A stretch of DNA of 64,000 nucleotides from Candidatus Poseidoniaceae archaeon (GTDB lineage Archaea; Thermoplasmatota; Poseidoniia; Poseidoniales; Poseidoniaceae). The position numbers and the translations under genes are program-made. The stretch spans positions 62,001-126,000 of the forward strand of contig CASIAW010000004.1 of NCBI GenBank assembly GCA_949372875.1, read 5' to 3'. Of the stretch, positions 50,076 through 59,666 are shown piece after piece. Below the pieces are notes generated by a model. The model was not told the DNA's origin, did no database searches, and saw only the letters and a program-made list of their open reading frames with translations. Each line of letters starts with the position of its first letter. Positions within the stretch are counted from its first letter, which is position 1.

Positions 50076-50739
50076 ACCCCCGATTACGACGGCGATAACG
50101 TCGCTGACATCATGGATGCATGCCCGTACAATTACGGAACCAGTACTGAAGACCGCGCTGGCTGTATTGACACCGATGGTGACGGATGGTCGGACTTGGG
50201 CGATGATTTCCACAACAAAGCCACCCAATGGAAGGACTCTGATGGTGACGGCCTTGGCGATAACTATGCTGATTCAAGCTGGAGCCGCGAATCCCACTGG
50301 CCAACCAATGTAGTAGCCAATGCGTACCGACCTGATGCCAATCCGTTTGATTTTGATAACGATGGCTATGAAGACGAAGACATCGATGATGCCGAAGAAG
50401 GCGAAGGCTGGGATGCTTGCCCAACGTTGTATGGAACCAGCAGTGAAGACAGAAGCGGCTGCATCGACTCGGACGGTGACGGATACTCAAACCCAACAAC
50501 CGACTGGGGCGTTGATGATGGAGCAGATGAATTCCCTGGTGCTTCAACCCAGTGGGAAGATTCTGATGACGACGGCTATGGAGATAACTCGAACGGGAAT
50601 TTCCCCGATGCCTGTGTCTCAACCTACGGTACCAGTTACATCGATGTCTATGGATGCATAGACAATGACGGTGATGGATACAGTGAACTGAACGACGTTG
50701 ACGATGATGATGATGAAGAATACTACGATTCAGACGGTG

Positions 50740-51360
50740 ATGGTTACGGTGATGGTAGCGACATGTTTCCTTACGATTCAACCCAATGGGAAGATAATGA
50801 CGATGACGGATACGGCGACAACACCTCAGGAAACAATCCCGACATGTTCCCCGGCAACGGAGATGAATGGCAAGATTCCGATGGCGATGGCTACGGTGAT
50901 AACGAAGCGGATTGGGACCCCTATGACTCCACTCAATGGGAAGATGATGACGATGACGGTTACGGAGACAACACCTCAGGAAACAATCCTGACATGTTCC
51001 CCGGCAACGGAGATGAATGGCAAGATTCCGACGGCGATAGCCATGGTGATAACGAAGCAGATGCATTCCCTTACGATTCAACTCAATACGAAGACGAAGA
51101 TGAAGACGGATACGGTGATAACGCCTCAGGAAATAATCCAGATATGTTCCCGGATAACAGGGATGAATGGGATGATTCTGACGGTGATGGCTACGGCGAT
51201 AACGAAGCAGATGCATTCCCTTACGATTCAACTCAATACGAGGATGATGATAACGATGGCTACGGCGATAACGCCTCAGGAAACAATCCCGATATATTCC
51301 CTGAAGATTCTGGGGAATGGGCTGATACTGACGGCGACGGATACGGAGATAATTACGAAG
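50740..51360 (+). repeat. Tandem TSP3-coding repeats, part of the giant surface protein
   Basis: The region contains near-identical DNA units of about 125-140 bases coding for GDGYGDN-x-A-D-x-F-P-Y-D-S-T-Q-(W/Y)-E-D. Examples are at about 50751, 51046 and 51187. They are Asp-rich calcium-binding repeats and make the opposite strand look like long arginine-rich ORFs, which are artefacts. Less similar copies continue to about 54520. Confidence 0.8.
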
Positions 51361-54300
51361 ACTTCTGCCCGTATGTGTTTGGTAACGTCTCCATGAGTTA
51401 CTATCAAGGTTGCCCAGATTCAGATGGCGACTCCTTTGCTGATTTAGAAGATGCTTTTGTCAACGACCCGACGCAAAACTCCGATTACGATGGTGATGGT
51501 TATGGCGATAACTCAACGGGAACAAACCCAGATTCTTGTATGTTTGATTTTGGTTCTTCAACCACGACAATCACCTATAACTCAACGACGTTTGAGGCTG
51601 AGAACATGACCATGTATGGTTGCCCTGACAGTGACAGTGACGGCTATGATGACTTCACCGACCCCTGCCCATACACCTACGGGAACAGCTGGGTAGATTC
51701 CTTTGCTTGTCCTGATGCCGACCAAGACGGAATTAGTGACTCTCAAGATCCGTATCCAAATACACCAACCAACAACATCGAAGACTGGGATAACGATACC
51801 TACCTTGACAACGCTGAAGATTTCAATGATAATACTGATGATTTCCCTTATGATTCAACACAATGGAACGACACCGACATGGACGGTTATGGAGATAATC
51901 CAAACGGTAGTGAACCGGATGCATTCCCGCTTGATTGGTCGCAATGGCAAGATTCTGATGGTGATGGTTTCGGCGATGACTACTACGGAAATAATTCTGA
52001 TTCTTGCGTCTATTCCAGCGGCAATTCCACCCTTGACCGACTCGGCTGTGCTGACTCGGATGGTGATGGAATATCGAACCCTGATGGCGATTGGAGTGTC
52101 TTTGACGGTGCAGATGCTTTCATTTTGGATGCAACACAATGGTCAGATGAAGACGGTGATGGATACGGAGACAATCACGAGGGAATGACGCCAGATTCTT
52201 GCGTAGGTGATGCAGGAAGTTCAACGCTCAGTGCGCACTACAACAACTCAAACGGCCAATGGAGTAACGTAACTGAATACGGATGTCCAGATGAAGACGG
52301 CGACGGCTACGAAGATTACAGTGACCCTTGCCCGTATTCTTACGGAAACAGCTGGATGGACCTCTTGGCTTGCCCTGATGCCGACCAAGACGGTGTGAGT
52401 GACCTCAACGACCCTTACCCGCAATCTTCGACTGCTACAGCCGGTGATTGGGATGGTGATGGAGTCCTTGACCACGCCTTCAACCAATCACTGAATGTCG
52501 ATGCCTTCCCTGATGACGTCACGCAATGGTCAGATTCAGATAATGACGGCTATGGAGATAACGCAACTGGAAACGATGCAGATGCCTTCCCGAATGAACC
52601 AAGTCAATGGCAAGATACGGACGGTGATGGTTATGGCGACGACCCCAACGGATATGACGGTGATAACTGTCGTTTCACCGCTGGAAACAGTACCATGCCG
52701 TTCTTTGGGTGCCTTGACAGCGATGGAGATAATTGGGCTGATGACCATGATGATTTCGAAAACGATGCCACACAATGGCGTGATATGGATGGAGATGGAT
52801 ACGGCGACCAAATGAATGGAAACTCGCCAGACCACTGTCCTAACCAACCAGGAACTTCGACAATGCGTGCTGGACAAGATGGGACCAATGTAACGTTCTT
52901 TGGATGTGAAGACCGTGATAACGACGGTTATGAAGACCAGTCAGACCCTTGTCCGAATCAATACGGCGACAGCTGGGTTGACCGACTTGGTTGTATCGAT
53001 GATGACGGCGATGGAATCAGCAATACCAACGACCCTGAGCCATACACTGCAACTACAAATACCGAAGACTGGGACGGTGATGGCTACCTTGACCATGCTG
53101 CCGATGAATCGCTCAATGACGATCATTTCCCTGAAGAATCAACCCAATGGATTGACTCTGATGGTGACGGCTATGGAGACAATTTGAACGGCACTGAACC
53201 TGATATGTTCCCGAATGAATACTCACAGTGGATGGATTCTGATGGCGACGGTTTCGGTGATAACAGCGAGATTTGGGCCTACAACCCAGATGCATGCCCG
53301 TATGAAAACGGCAACAGCACCATCGACAGAAACGGCTGTATTGATTCAGACGGCGACGGTTACAGTGATGCCTCTTCAACTTGGCTTGCATATCCATATG
53401 GACCAGCAGACAGCCTTCCATACGATGTTACCCAATGGGAAGACCTCGATGGTGATGGTTGTGGAGATAACTATGTCTGGACTTTGGATACTGAAACCGG
53501 ATTGAGAAATGAATCTGGAGATGCTTTCCCGAACGATTCAACGCAATGCAGCGATGAAGACGGTGATGGTGTTGGTGAAGAAGAGGATGCGTTCCCTCAA
53601 GACCCGATGGAAGTTAAAGATACAGACGGTGATGAAGTTGGTGACCTCAGCGATGAGTTCCCATTTGACCGTACGCAATCTGAAGACTCGGACGGAGATG
53701 GTTATGGAGATGACCAAGACGGCAGAGATGCTGATGCGTTCCCTGACGATTCGACTGAACACCTTGATAGTGACCGTGATGGAATGGGCGACAATACCGA
53801 TGCATTCCCGAACGACCCATCGGAAACAACAGATTCCGACATGGATGGAATCGGAGATAATGCTGACGCATTCCCGAACGAGCCAACCCAATGGCGTGAT
53901 TCTGATTACGACGGATTTGGAGATAACTACAATGGATTTGAAGCCGACCAATTCCCGCGTGACCCTACGCAGTGGAACGATACCGACATGGATGGCCGAG
54001 GCGACAACTCTTGGGGTAACAACCCAGACTCCTTCATCAACGATGATACAGAATGGGAAGACTACGATGGGGATGGACTTGGTGACAACCTCGCAGATAT
54101 GTGCTATGATGTAGATTCAGGCGAATTACGTTTGTGTATTTACGATGCAGATAACGATGGCTATGACGATGATGAAGACCAATTCCCTCTGGAAAGAACG
54201 CAGTGGATTGATGGCGACCAAGACGGAAAGGGAGATAACTGCCGGTTTGTCGAAATTGGTGGCGAGACATTCAACGCAGTCAACGGAGATTGTTCCTTGA

Positions 54301-54969
54301 ATGACAGAGATAACGATGGCCGAAAAGACCCAGCAAATCCAGTTTATACAGATGAAAACAATATTCTCATTGAGAAAGATTCCTTAGAATGTTTCGAAGT
54401 TGGAACCACTTCATTATGTGAAGATGCATTCCCAGATGACCCAACCGAATGGTGGGACAACGATGAAGACGGACAAGGTGACAATGCAGATACTGATGAT
54501 GACGGAGATGGCGTGAGCGATAAAGTCGAAGAAGAATCGGGTACCGATCCACTCAGTTCTTCCTCAACCCCGTTTGCTGGCCTTGATGTTGCTGGAATCA
54601 ATCTCCAAGAGTGGGATTTAATCACTATTGGAATCGGTGGGCCAAGTGCCTTGTATCTCGCCTTTACCTTCCTTTCTCGAAACCGCAGAACTGAAGAATT
54701 TGAAGAAATGATTCACCTAGCCGAATCTGAGCAAGAATTGCAAACCATCAGCAACAAATACGAACGTGCACTGCAAATGCGATTGATTGGTCCTCACCAA
54801 GGATTGCGACTTGAACGTGTTCGCTCAAAGCGTGAAAACCTTCTCGAATACGACATGGTTGAGCAACATAACATGGAAGTCGACCAGCAAGCAAAGCCTG
54901 TGGTTGTGATTTCCTCTACTGAAGAGGAGTGATGCACATCCCTATGAGGCACCGTCTTCTGGGTGTTTC

Positions 54970-55971
54970 ATGGCACGGGGTGGGCTGGACAGCGAAATCG
55001 CTCGCTTGAAGCACAGAGATGTGCGGCAGCGAAGACGTGCTATACGAGTCTTGTTCGATACTGATATGCCTCGCGCACTGGAAGGATTTGTCCCTCTGCT
55101 CAACGATAAGGATGCTTGGTTTCGCTCAAAAGCACTTGAAGCTCATCGAAAGTGGGCCCCAAAACAAGGCGTTCAATCCTTACGAACTTTAGCCACCCAT
55201 TCTTGGCTTGATGCTCGAAGGTGTGCTGCGAATCTGCTCGGAGACTTCTCTCAAGACACCACTGAAATCGCACTCTTACTGATTAAAGACGACGACTTAA
55301 CCTGCACCAGAAAGGCTGCTGAAGCCCTCCTCAAAGGTGAAGAAGCCACGAAGTATTCAGCCGAGTTTCAATCACATCCTGATAGCGCTATACGGCGTTT
55401 AGCAGTCTTGAGTAAAGGTGCGAATGCTGAGCATCGAACCGCTGCTCTTGTTGACGAATCCAACAGTGTCAGTGAAGCAGCGTTACAAGCTGTGGTTGAC
55501 AGAGGTGAAACACTTTCTGAAGACAGCATGAAGGAGATGCTCAAGCGAGGACTTAATTCCATCCCGTTACTTTCCTCTGCTGTTCAAAACGCTGGAGAGG
55601 TCTTGGTTGAAATTGCTGAGAAAGCCGATGGCCAAACCATGAAAGCACTGGTGAAAGAACTGCGTTACCAGTGTGATTCGTTACAAGATGATGCGCTTCA
55701 GATACTGTTGAAGAATGAAATGTATGCAGTTACTGGTCGATGGATGCAAGGTAAGAAAAGTAAAGAAATCGATGCATTGCGGTGGAAAATTATTCGCGAT
55801 GAATCGGTCGACGTAATTGAACGTGCTCGATTACTGGAGCGTCTTATCGGACGATGCGGTGAGGTGGAAATCGCTGAAGAAAACCGTCGTTTCCTTGAGG
55901 AATGCACAGATGAATTACTCCGCATTTCAGCAGAGAACCTTTCAACCGCCTCCACTGAACTGGGTCTATGA
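54970..55971 (+). CDS. HEAT-repeat protein
   Basis: The 333 residues form a helical solenoid. Repeating units such as DVRQRRRAIRVLFDTDMPRALEGFVPLLNDKDAWFR and SWLDARRCAANLLGDFSQ have the A-x-x-x-L-G-x-x-x-D/x spacing of HEAT/PBS-lyase repeats. The N-terminus (MARGGLDSEIARLKHRD) is basic, suggesting a cytoplasmic scaffold or regulator. There is no signal peptide or catalytic motif. Its stop overlaps the M61 peptidase start (ATGA), so the two are cotranscribed and may work together. Confidence 0.75.
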   Translation: MARGGLDSEIARLKHRDVRQRRRAIRVLFDTDMPRALEGFVPLLNDKDAWFRSKALEAHRKWAPKQGVQSLRTLATHSWLDARRCAANLLGDFSQDTTEIALLLIKDDDLTCTRKAAEALLKGEEATKYSAEFQSHPDSAIRRLAVLSKGANAEHRTAALVDESNSVSEAALQAVVDRGETLSEDSMKEMLKRGLNSIPLLSSAVQNAGEVLVEIAEKADGQTMKALVKELRYQCDSLQDDALQILLKNEMYAVTGRWMQGKKSKEIDALRWKIIRDESVDVIERARLLERLIGRCGEVEIAEENRRFLEECTDELLRISAENLSTASTELGL

Positions 55972-57803
55972 GCCGCCAATCCTCAGGCATCCGCTTCCTC
56001 ATCGACGCAACAGAAGGCGAATCTCGACGCTTGTGCGTCGGCATCCAAATCAATGGACCTTTTACTTCCTCCAGCCTCACTATGCACTTCCCTCGATGGG
56101 TTCCTGGTTCCTACTTCTTGCGAGAACCTATTCAACATATGACGGAGTTTGTAGCGACCGACCAATCTGGAAATGTGCTATCAGCATCCCGTAAAGACGT
56201 TGACGCCATGCGAATCAAAATCTCTCCATCAACCACCAGCGTCATGCTGACCTATCGGCTTCTGGCAGTCGATCTTTCTGTTCGTGCCAATCATATGGAC
56301 ACCACACATTTGCACATGATGCCGCCCTTTACCTGGTTTATGCCAACTGAGGGAATTGATTCGACCCGAATGGATATGGAGCACATCGTTGAATTACATT
56401 CTCCAAAAGGTTGGACGCCTGCAACACAATACACCTCAACTGGAAACCGTTCTGGGAAAGGTGAACTGACCTCAAACCAGGGCACAACGCACTGTTTTAC
56501 CTCACCAAGTCGTGATGAATTCCTCGATGCTATTATCGAATGCAACCCCAACCCAATGGATTCTTGGGTCGTTGATGGACGAACGCATCACCTCAAATTG
56601 TGGGACAGTGGTGGACATTCCATCGATGCAGGAATGCTTGAGCGATTCAAAGAAGACATGGACCGAGTTGTCAAAGAACACCATGCATTGTTCGGTATTC
56701 CTTCATGGGATAATTACGTGACCGTTATTCATCTTACTGAGAACATGAGAGGTGGGCTTGAACATCTCAATTCACAAACTTCGATGCTCCCTCGACAATG
56801 CCTCATCCCTGGCCATGAAGATGAGTACAGAGACTTGGTAAGCCTCTACAGCCATGAATACCTCCACCAGTGGAACGTGAAGCGATTGCGACCTCGGAAC
56901 TTCCTTGATTATGACTTGCAACGTGAAGGCCACTCCGATTTATTGTGGTGGTTTGAGGGCGGAACCTCATGGTTGGGCGACATGTTGTGTGTTCGTTCTG
57001 GAGCATGGTCTGAAGAAGACTGGCGCAAGGACTTCATGCGCAAAATGAAGCGCCATACATCTCGCCACGGTATGGAAAGTGAATCATTGGCTGAATCAAG
57101 CCATGATGCATGGATTCACTTGTATCGAGGTCACGCCTTCTCAAGAGAGACTCAAATTTCCTACTATCTTGAAGGAGAATTAGCACTGATGCAATTGGAT
57201 TCGGAATTACGACGACGGTCCAAAGGAGAAGTGGGTGTCTGTGACTTGGCTGCAGAGTTGTGCCGCAAACATGCTCTCGAATACGAAGGCGTCGAGCGCC
57301 TTGGTGTGACCTACAAAGACATTCGACGAACCTTAACTTCAATGAAAGGAGGCCGTCAATTGGGCTCCATGCTCGATGCTTTGATGCATGAGAGAAAAGC
57401 CCCCGATATGGAAGCAACAATGGCCTATTTCGGTCTTCAACTGGTTGCTGAAAATCCGCTTAAAGAAGGTGAAGAAAAGCATGGATGGCTTGGAGCGAAT
57501 CTCTCAACGAAGGGTGGCAAAGTTATCGTTACCTCGCACCTTAGTGACTCACCAATACGCCATTGCGTCATGCCAAGCGATGAAATTATCGCCGTAAACG
57601 GGGTCCGAACTTCTTCACTGAATGGCTTGAAGACTTCACTCAAAAACAAAGCTGGAACGGAAGTGGAATTGACAATATCTCATGAAGGAATCTTGCACCA
57701 ACACAAAGTCAGTCTGGTATCTACTCCACAGCATGGTGTGAAATTGGAAGGAAAAGGAAACGCCAGATGGAGAGCCTATCTTGCCACTCGTCAAGACCAA
57801 TGA
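55968..57803 (+). CDS. M61 family glycyl aminopeptidase-like metalloprotease with PDZ domain
   Basis: The M61 family has an N-terminal beta domain, a zincin catalytic domain and a C-terminal PDZ domain, all visible here. The zinc motif is HEYLH (His296, Glu297, His300) in LYSHEYLHQWNVKRLRP, and WWFEGGTSWLGD gives the third ligand (Glu) as in the family's W-x-E-G-x-T. The PDZ part is SHLSDSPIRHCVMPSDEIIAVNG. No signal peptide is evident, so it is probably cytoplasmic. It is coupled to the HEAT-repeat gene and overlaps the convergent SerK-like gene by 13 bases. Confidence 0.9.
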   Translation: MSRQSSGIRFLIDATEGESRRLCVGIQINGPFTSSSLTMHFPRWVPGSYFLREPIQHMTEFVATDQSGNVLSASRKDVDAMRIKISPSTTSVMLTYRLLAVDLSVRANHMDTTHLHMMPPFTWFMPTEGIDSTRMDMEHIVELHSPKGWTPATQYTSTGNRSGKGELTSNQGTTHCFTSPSRDEFLDAIIECNPNPMDSWVVDGRTHHLKLWDSGGHSIDAGMLERFKEDMDRVVKEHHALFGIPSWDNYVTVIHLTENMRGGLEHLNSQTSMLPRQCLIPGHEDEYRDLVSLYSHEYLHQWNVKRLRPRNFLDYDLQREGHSDLLWWFEGGTSWLGDMLCVRSGAWSEEDWRKDFMRKMKRHTSRHGMESESLAESSHDAWIHLYRGHAFSRETQISYYLEGELALMQLDSELRRRSKGEVGVCDLAAELCRKHALEYEGVERLGVTYKDIRRTLTSMKGGRQLGSMLDALMHERKAPDMEATMAYFGLQLVAENPLKEGEEKHGWLGANLSTKGGKVIVTSHLSDSPIRHCVMPSDEIIAVNGVRTSSLNGLKTSLKNKAGTEVELTISHEGILHQHKVSLVSTPQHGVKLEGKGNARWRAYLATRQDQ

Positions 57804-58222
57804 GACGGTTCCTGTTGTGCGAGTATCTCTAAGGATACGTGAATTGGAGGCAAGTGGTCTGCGATGGTGTGACGGCTTGTCTTCGGAGGATAGACATTGC
57901 CTGAAAGACACATGTCAATGACTTCTTGCTTCGTAATCGATTTGAGTTCTGAAGCAGGCCAAACATCCACTTCAATTCTCTCATCCGCCAAATAATCAAC
58001 GCAAATTGCTGGAACACGGGCTAAGTTGAGTTCACCAGCAATCGAGTAACGATGATGACCGTCTAAAATCGCACCTGTTCGCTTATCGACGATCAGTGGT
58101 TTGGTAAATCCGCCCCACCTCTTGGTCATTTCGAGTAACTTGTCTCGATTTCGCGGTTTGATTTCCTCATGGGGCTTAAGCCACTCATAGGGCACCAGGT
58201 GAACATCTTCCTCCTCCCACAT
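57791..58222 (-). CDS. ParB/SerK-like protein (possible free-serine kinase)
   Basis: The ~143-residue product carries the ParB-like fold used by free-serine kinases (SerK/SbnI). PLIVDKRTGAILDGHHRYSIAGEL matches the VDGHHR active-site segment. SITKQEVIDMCLSGNVYPPKTSRHTI matches the C-terminal TKEEV...G..Y.PKTTRH of archaeal SerK. Full SerK is about 240 residues; here the part between the two segments is missing or shortened. ATG 58222 is the only start that avoids the next gene; the ORF track start (58486) reaches into it. A DNA-binding ParB role is less likely. Serine phosphorylation is inferred from motifs only. Confidence 0.72.
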   Translation of the reverse strand: MWEEEDVHLVPYEWLKPHEEIKPRNRDKLLEMTKRWGGFTKPLIVDKRTGAILDGHHRYSIAGELNLARVPAICVDYLADERIEVDVWPASELKSITKQEVIDMCLSGNVYPPKTSRHTIADHLPPIHVSLEILAQQEPSHWS

Positions 58223-58286
58223 TGAGCCGTTCCACCAATCATTCTGCGATAATGCTTTGTCTGCCTTGCGCCCCCATTCGGAGTAA

Positions 58287-58293
58287 AGGAGGG
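58287..58293 (+). promoter_or_regulatory. Strong Shine-Dalgarno site before the CCA-adding enzyme
   Basis: AGGAGGG ends 5 bases before ATG 58299, confirming that start. The gene is divergent from the SerK-like gene (76 bases between starts), and a promoter must lie in the same gap. Confidence 0.65.
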
Positions 58294-58298
58294 TTTGG

Positions 58299-59666
58299 AT
58301 GACGAGTGATGGTTGGCCGAATCCGGCTCTTGAAGCAGATGTTCCTGCTCTTGAATGCCCGGAAAATGTCCTTGAGTGGCTTGACAGTCTCCCCAAACAC
58401 GTCCATGAAATTGCTTCAAAGGTCGCTGAACATGGTGGCGGCATTTGGATTGTCGGTGGAGCGGTCCGAGATGCATGTCTTGGCATCCCCGTTCACGATA
58501 TTGATTTCGCAGTATCCCTTGAACCCCAACACATGATGGACATTTTTCCCGACGCACTGCCAACCGGTATCGATTACGGCACAGTAAGCCTTCGAGGTGG
58601 TGACCAATTCTATGAAGCAACAACACTGCGAACAGAAAGCCACTACGGGGATGGTCGGCGGCCTGAACAAGTAAGGTGGGGCATTTCACTCGCTGAAGAC
58701 CTTGAACGACGAGATTTCACCATCAATGCCATGGCGATCGATATCGCTCGCCGAGTAATGCACGACCCTCACCATGGCCTACAGGACGTGGAAAGAGGTA
58801 TGCTTCGTGCAGTCGGTCAAGCCCATCGAAGAATCTCTGAAGATGGACTGCGAATACTTCGAGCGTATCGTTTCCTTGACCGAGGCAAGGCAGGAGTGTG
58901 GAAGTTTGATTTTGAACTCAGTGAAGCACTGCGTCAGAACGCACACATGCTCAAAGCAGTGACTCATGAGCGAATTTGGATGGAGTGGCTCAAAATCCTC
59001 GATGGGAAAAACATGGCTCAAGTCGTTGAGAAAATGGCTCATGATGGCGTTCTGGATTCGTTCTTACCAGGTGAATGGGGTGTTCAGCATCTGCGACTTG
59101 CTGCGCTTTACCATCCATACATCCCAGATTTGAACGGGCTTACGAGGTTCGCGCTATTGCTTAGCGAATGCTTTTCTATAGAGGTAGAAGAAGCACTTCT
59201 TGCTCTCAAACTCTCAAACAAAGAACGAACCTATATTCTCGACCTTCACGGACGGTTTGGAAGCCTTCCTGAACAGTCTCTTTCAAGCATGCGAATCTTC
59301 CGTGCAGTGCTGGAAGAACACGCGGAGCAACATTTGAAACTCGAAGTTATACTTCGTAGCCATCAACTCTCCCCATCAATGGGTATTGGAAACGAAACAG
59401 CAGACGACGTCTATGCATTACTGGAAGCATATGAGCGTCTTGCTCCATTGAAAAGCGGTCATGAATCACTCATCGATGGTCATTGGCTTATGGAGCGAAC
59501 TCAGATGGCAAAAGGACCCGCTCTTGGTCGATTAAAAGGATGGCTTCATCGATTGCAGATTGAAAGAGATCTCGCAAATGCGGATGAAGTAGAAGCCGTA
59601 CTTTGTTCACTCCACTGGACTGAAGAAAATCATTTGGATTGGCCAAAATTAAGATTTCCTGAATGA
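58299..59666 (+). CDS. tRNA nucleotidyltransferase / poly(A) polymerase family (class II, bacterial type)
   Basis: The nucleotidyltransferase head has GGAVRDACLGIPVHDIDFAVS, with the DxD metal residues in HDIDF. It then has RRDFTINAMAIDI and the EDGLRILRAYRFLDR motif, all typical of class II CCA-adding enzymes and bacterial poly(A) polymerases. Archaea normally use a class I CCA enzyme, so this gene is of the bacterial kind. Whether it adds CCA, adds only A, or adds poly(A) cannot be read from sequence. It has a strong ribosome-binding site and its stop overlaps the next ATG (ATGA). Confidence 0.88.
   Translation: MTSDGWPNPALEADVPALECPENVLEWLDSLPKHVHEIASKVAEHGGGIWIVGGAVRDACLGIPVHDIDFAVSLEPQHMMDIFPDALPTGIDYGTVSLRGGDQFYEATTLRTESHYGDGRRPEQVRWGISLAEDLERRDFTINAMAIDIARRVMHDPHHGLQDVERGMLRAVGQAHRRISEDGLRILRAYRFLDRGKAGVWKFDFELSEALRQNAHMLKAVTHERIWMEWLKILDGKNMAQVVEKMAHDGVLDSFLPGEWGVQHLRLAALYHPYIPDLNGLTRFALLLSECFSIEVEEALLALKLSNKERTYILDLHGRFGSLPEQSLSSMRIFRAVLEEHAEQHLKLEVILRSHQLSPSMGIGNETADDVYALLEAYERLAPLKSGHESLIDGHWLMERTQMAKGPALGRLKGWLHRLQIERDLANADEVEAVLCSLHWTEENHLDWPKLRFPE

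Larger units (their letters stand above)
48928..54932 (+). pseudogene. Giant surface protein: signal peptide, seven propeller-like repeats, TSP3 repeats, membrane anchor; two +1 indels
   Basis: The ORF track shows two pieces (48928-49851 and 49929-54932), but the repeat sequence continues through the break. One extra base at about 49840 and one at 49898-49900 shift the frame; removing both gives one reading frame of about 2000 residues. Domains in order: signal peptide (LTAGSLLVCLLMTLSALGG); seven 48-residue units (SSLAIDSNDNLHVTYLD core), suggesting a seven-blade beta-propeller; a long run of calcium-binding thrombospondin type 3 repeats (DSDGDGYGDN type) with cysteine-containing spacers; one membrane helix (LITIGIGGPSALYLAFTFLS); and a ~70-residue cytoplasmic tail. 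The gene is either a sequence/assembly error or truly disrupted. If translated as read, the product would be a ~307-residue secreted fragment. Confidence 0.85.

Noticed and set aside
50110-51231. 373-aa minus-strand ORF rich in His/Arg within the TSP3 gene
   Set aside because: It is the complement of Asp-rich repeat codons (GAT/GAC) and shows only repetitive basic low-complexity sequence; the plus strand has a coherent domain architecture.
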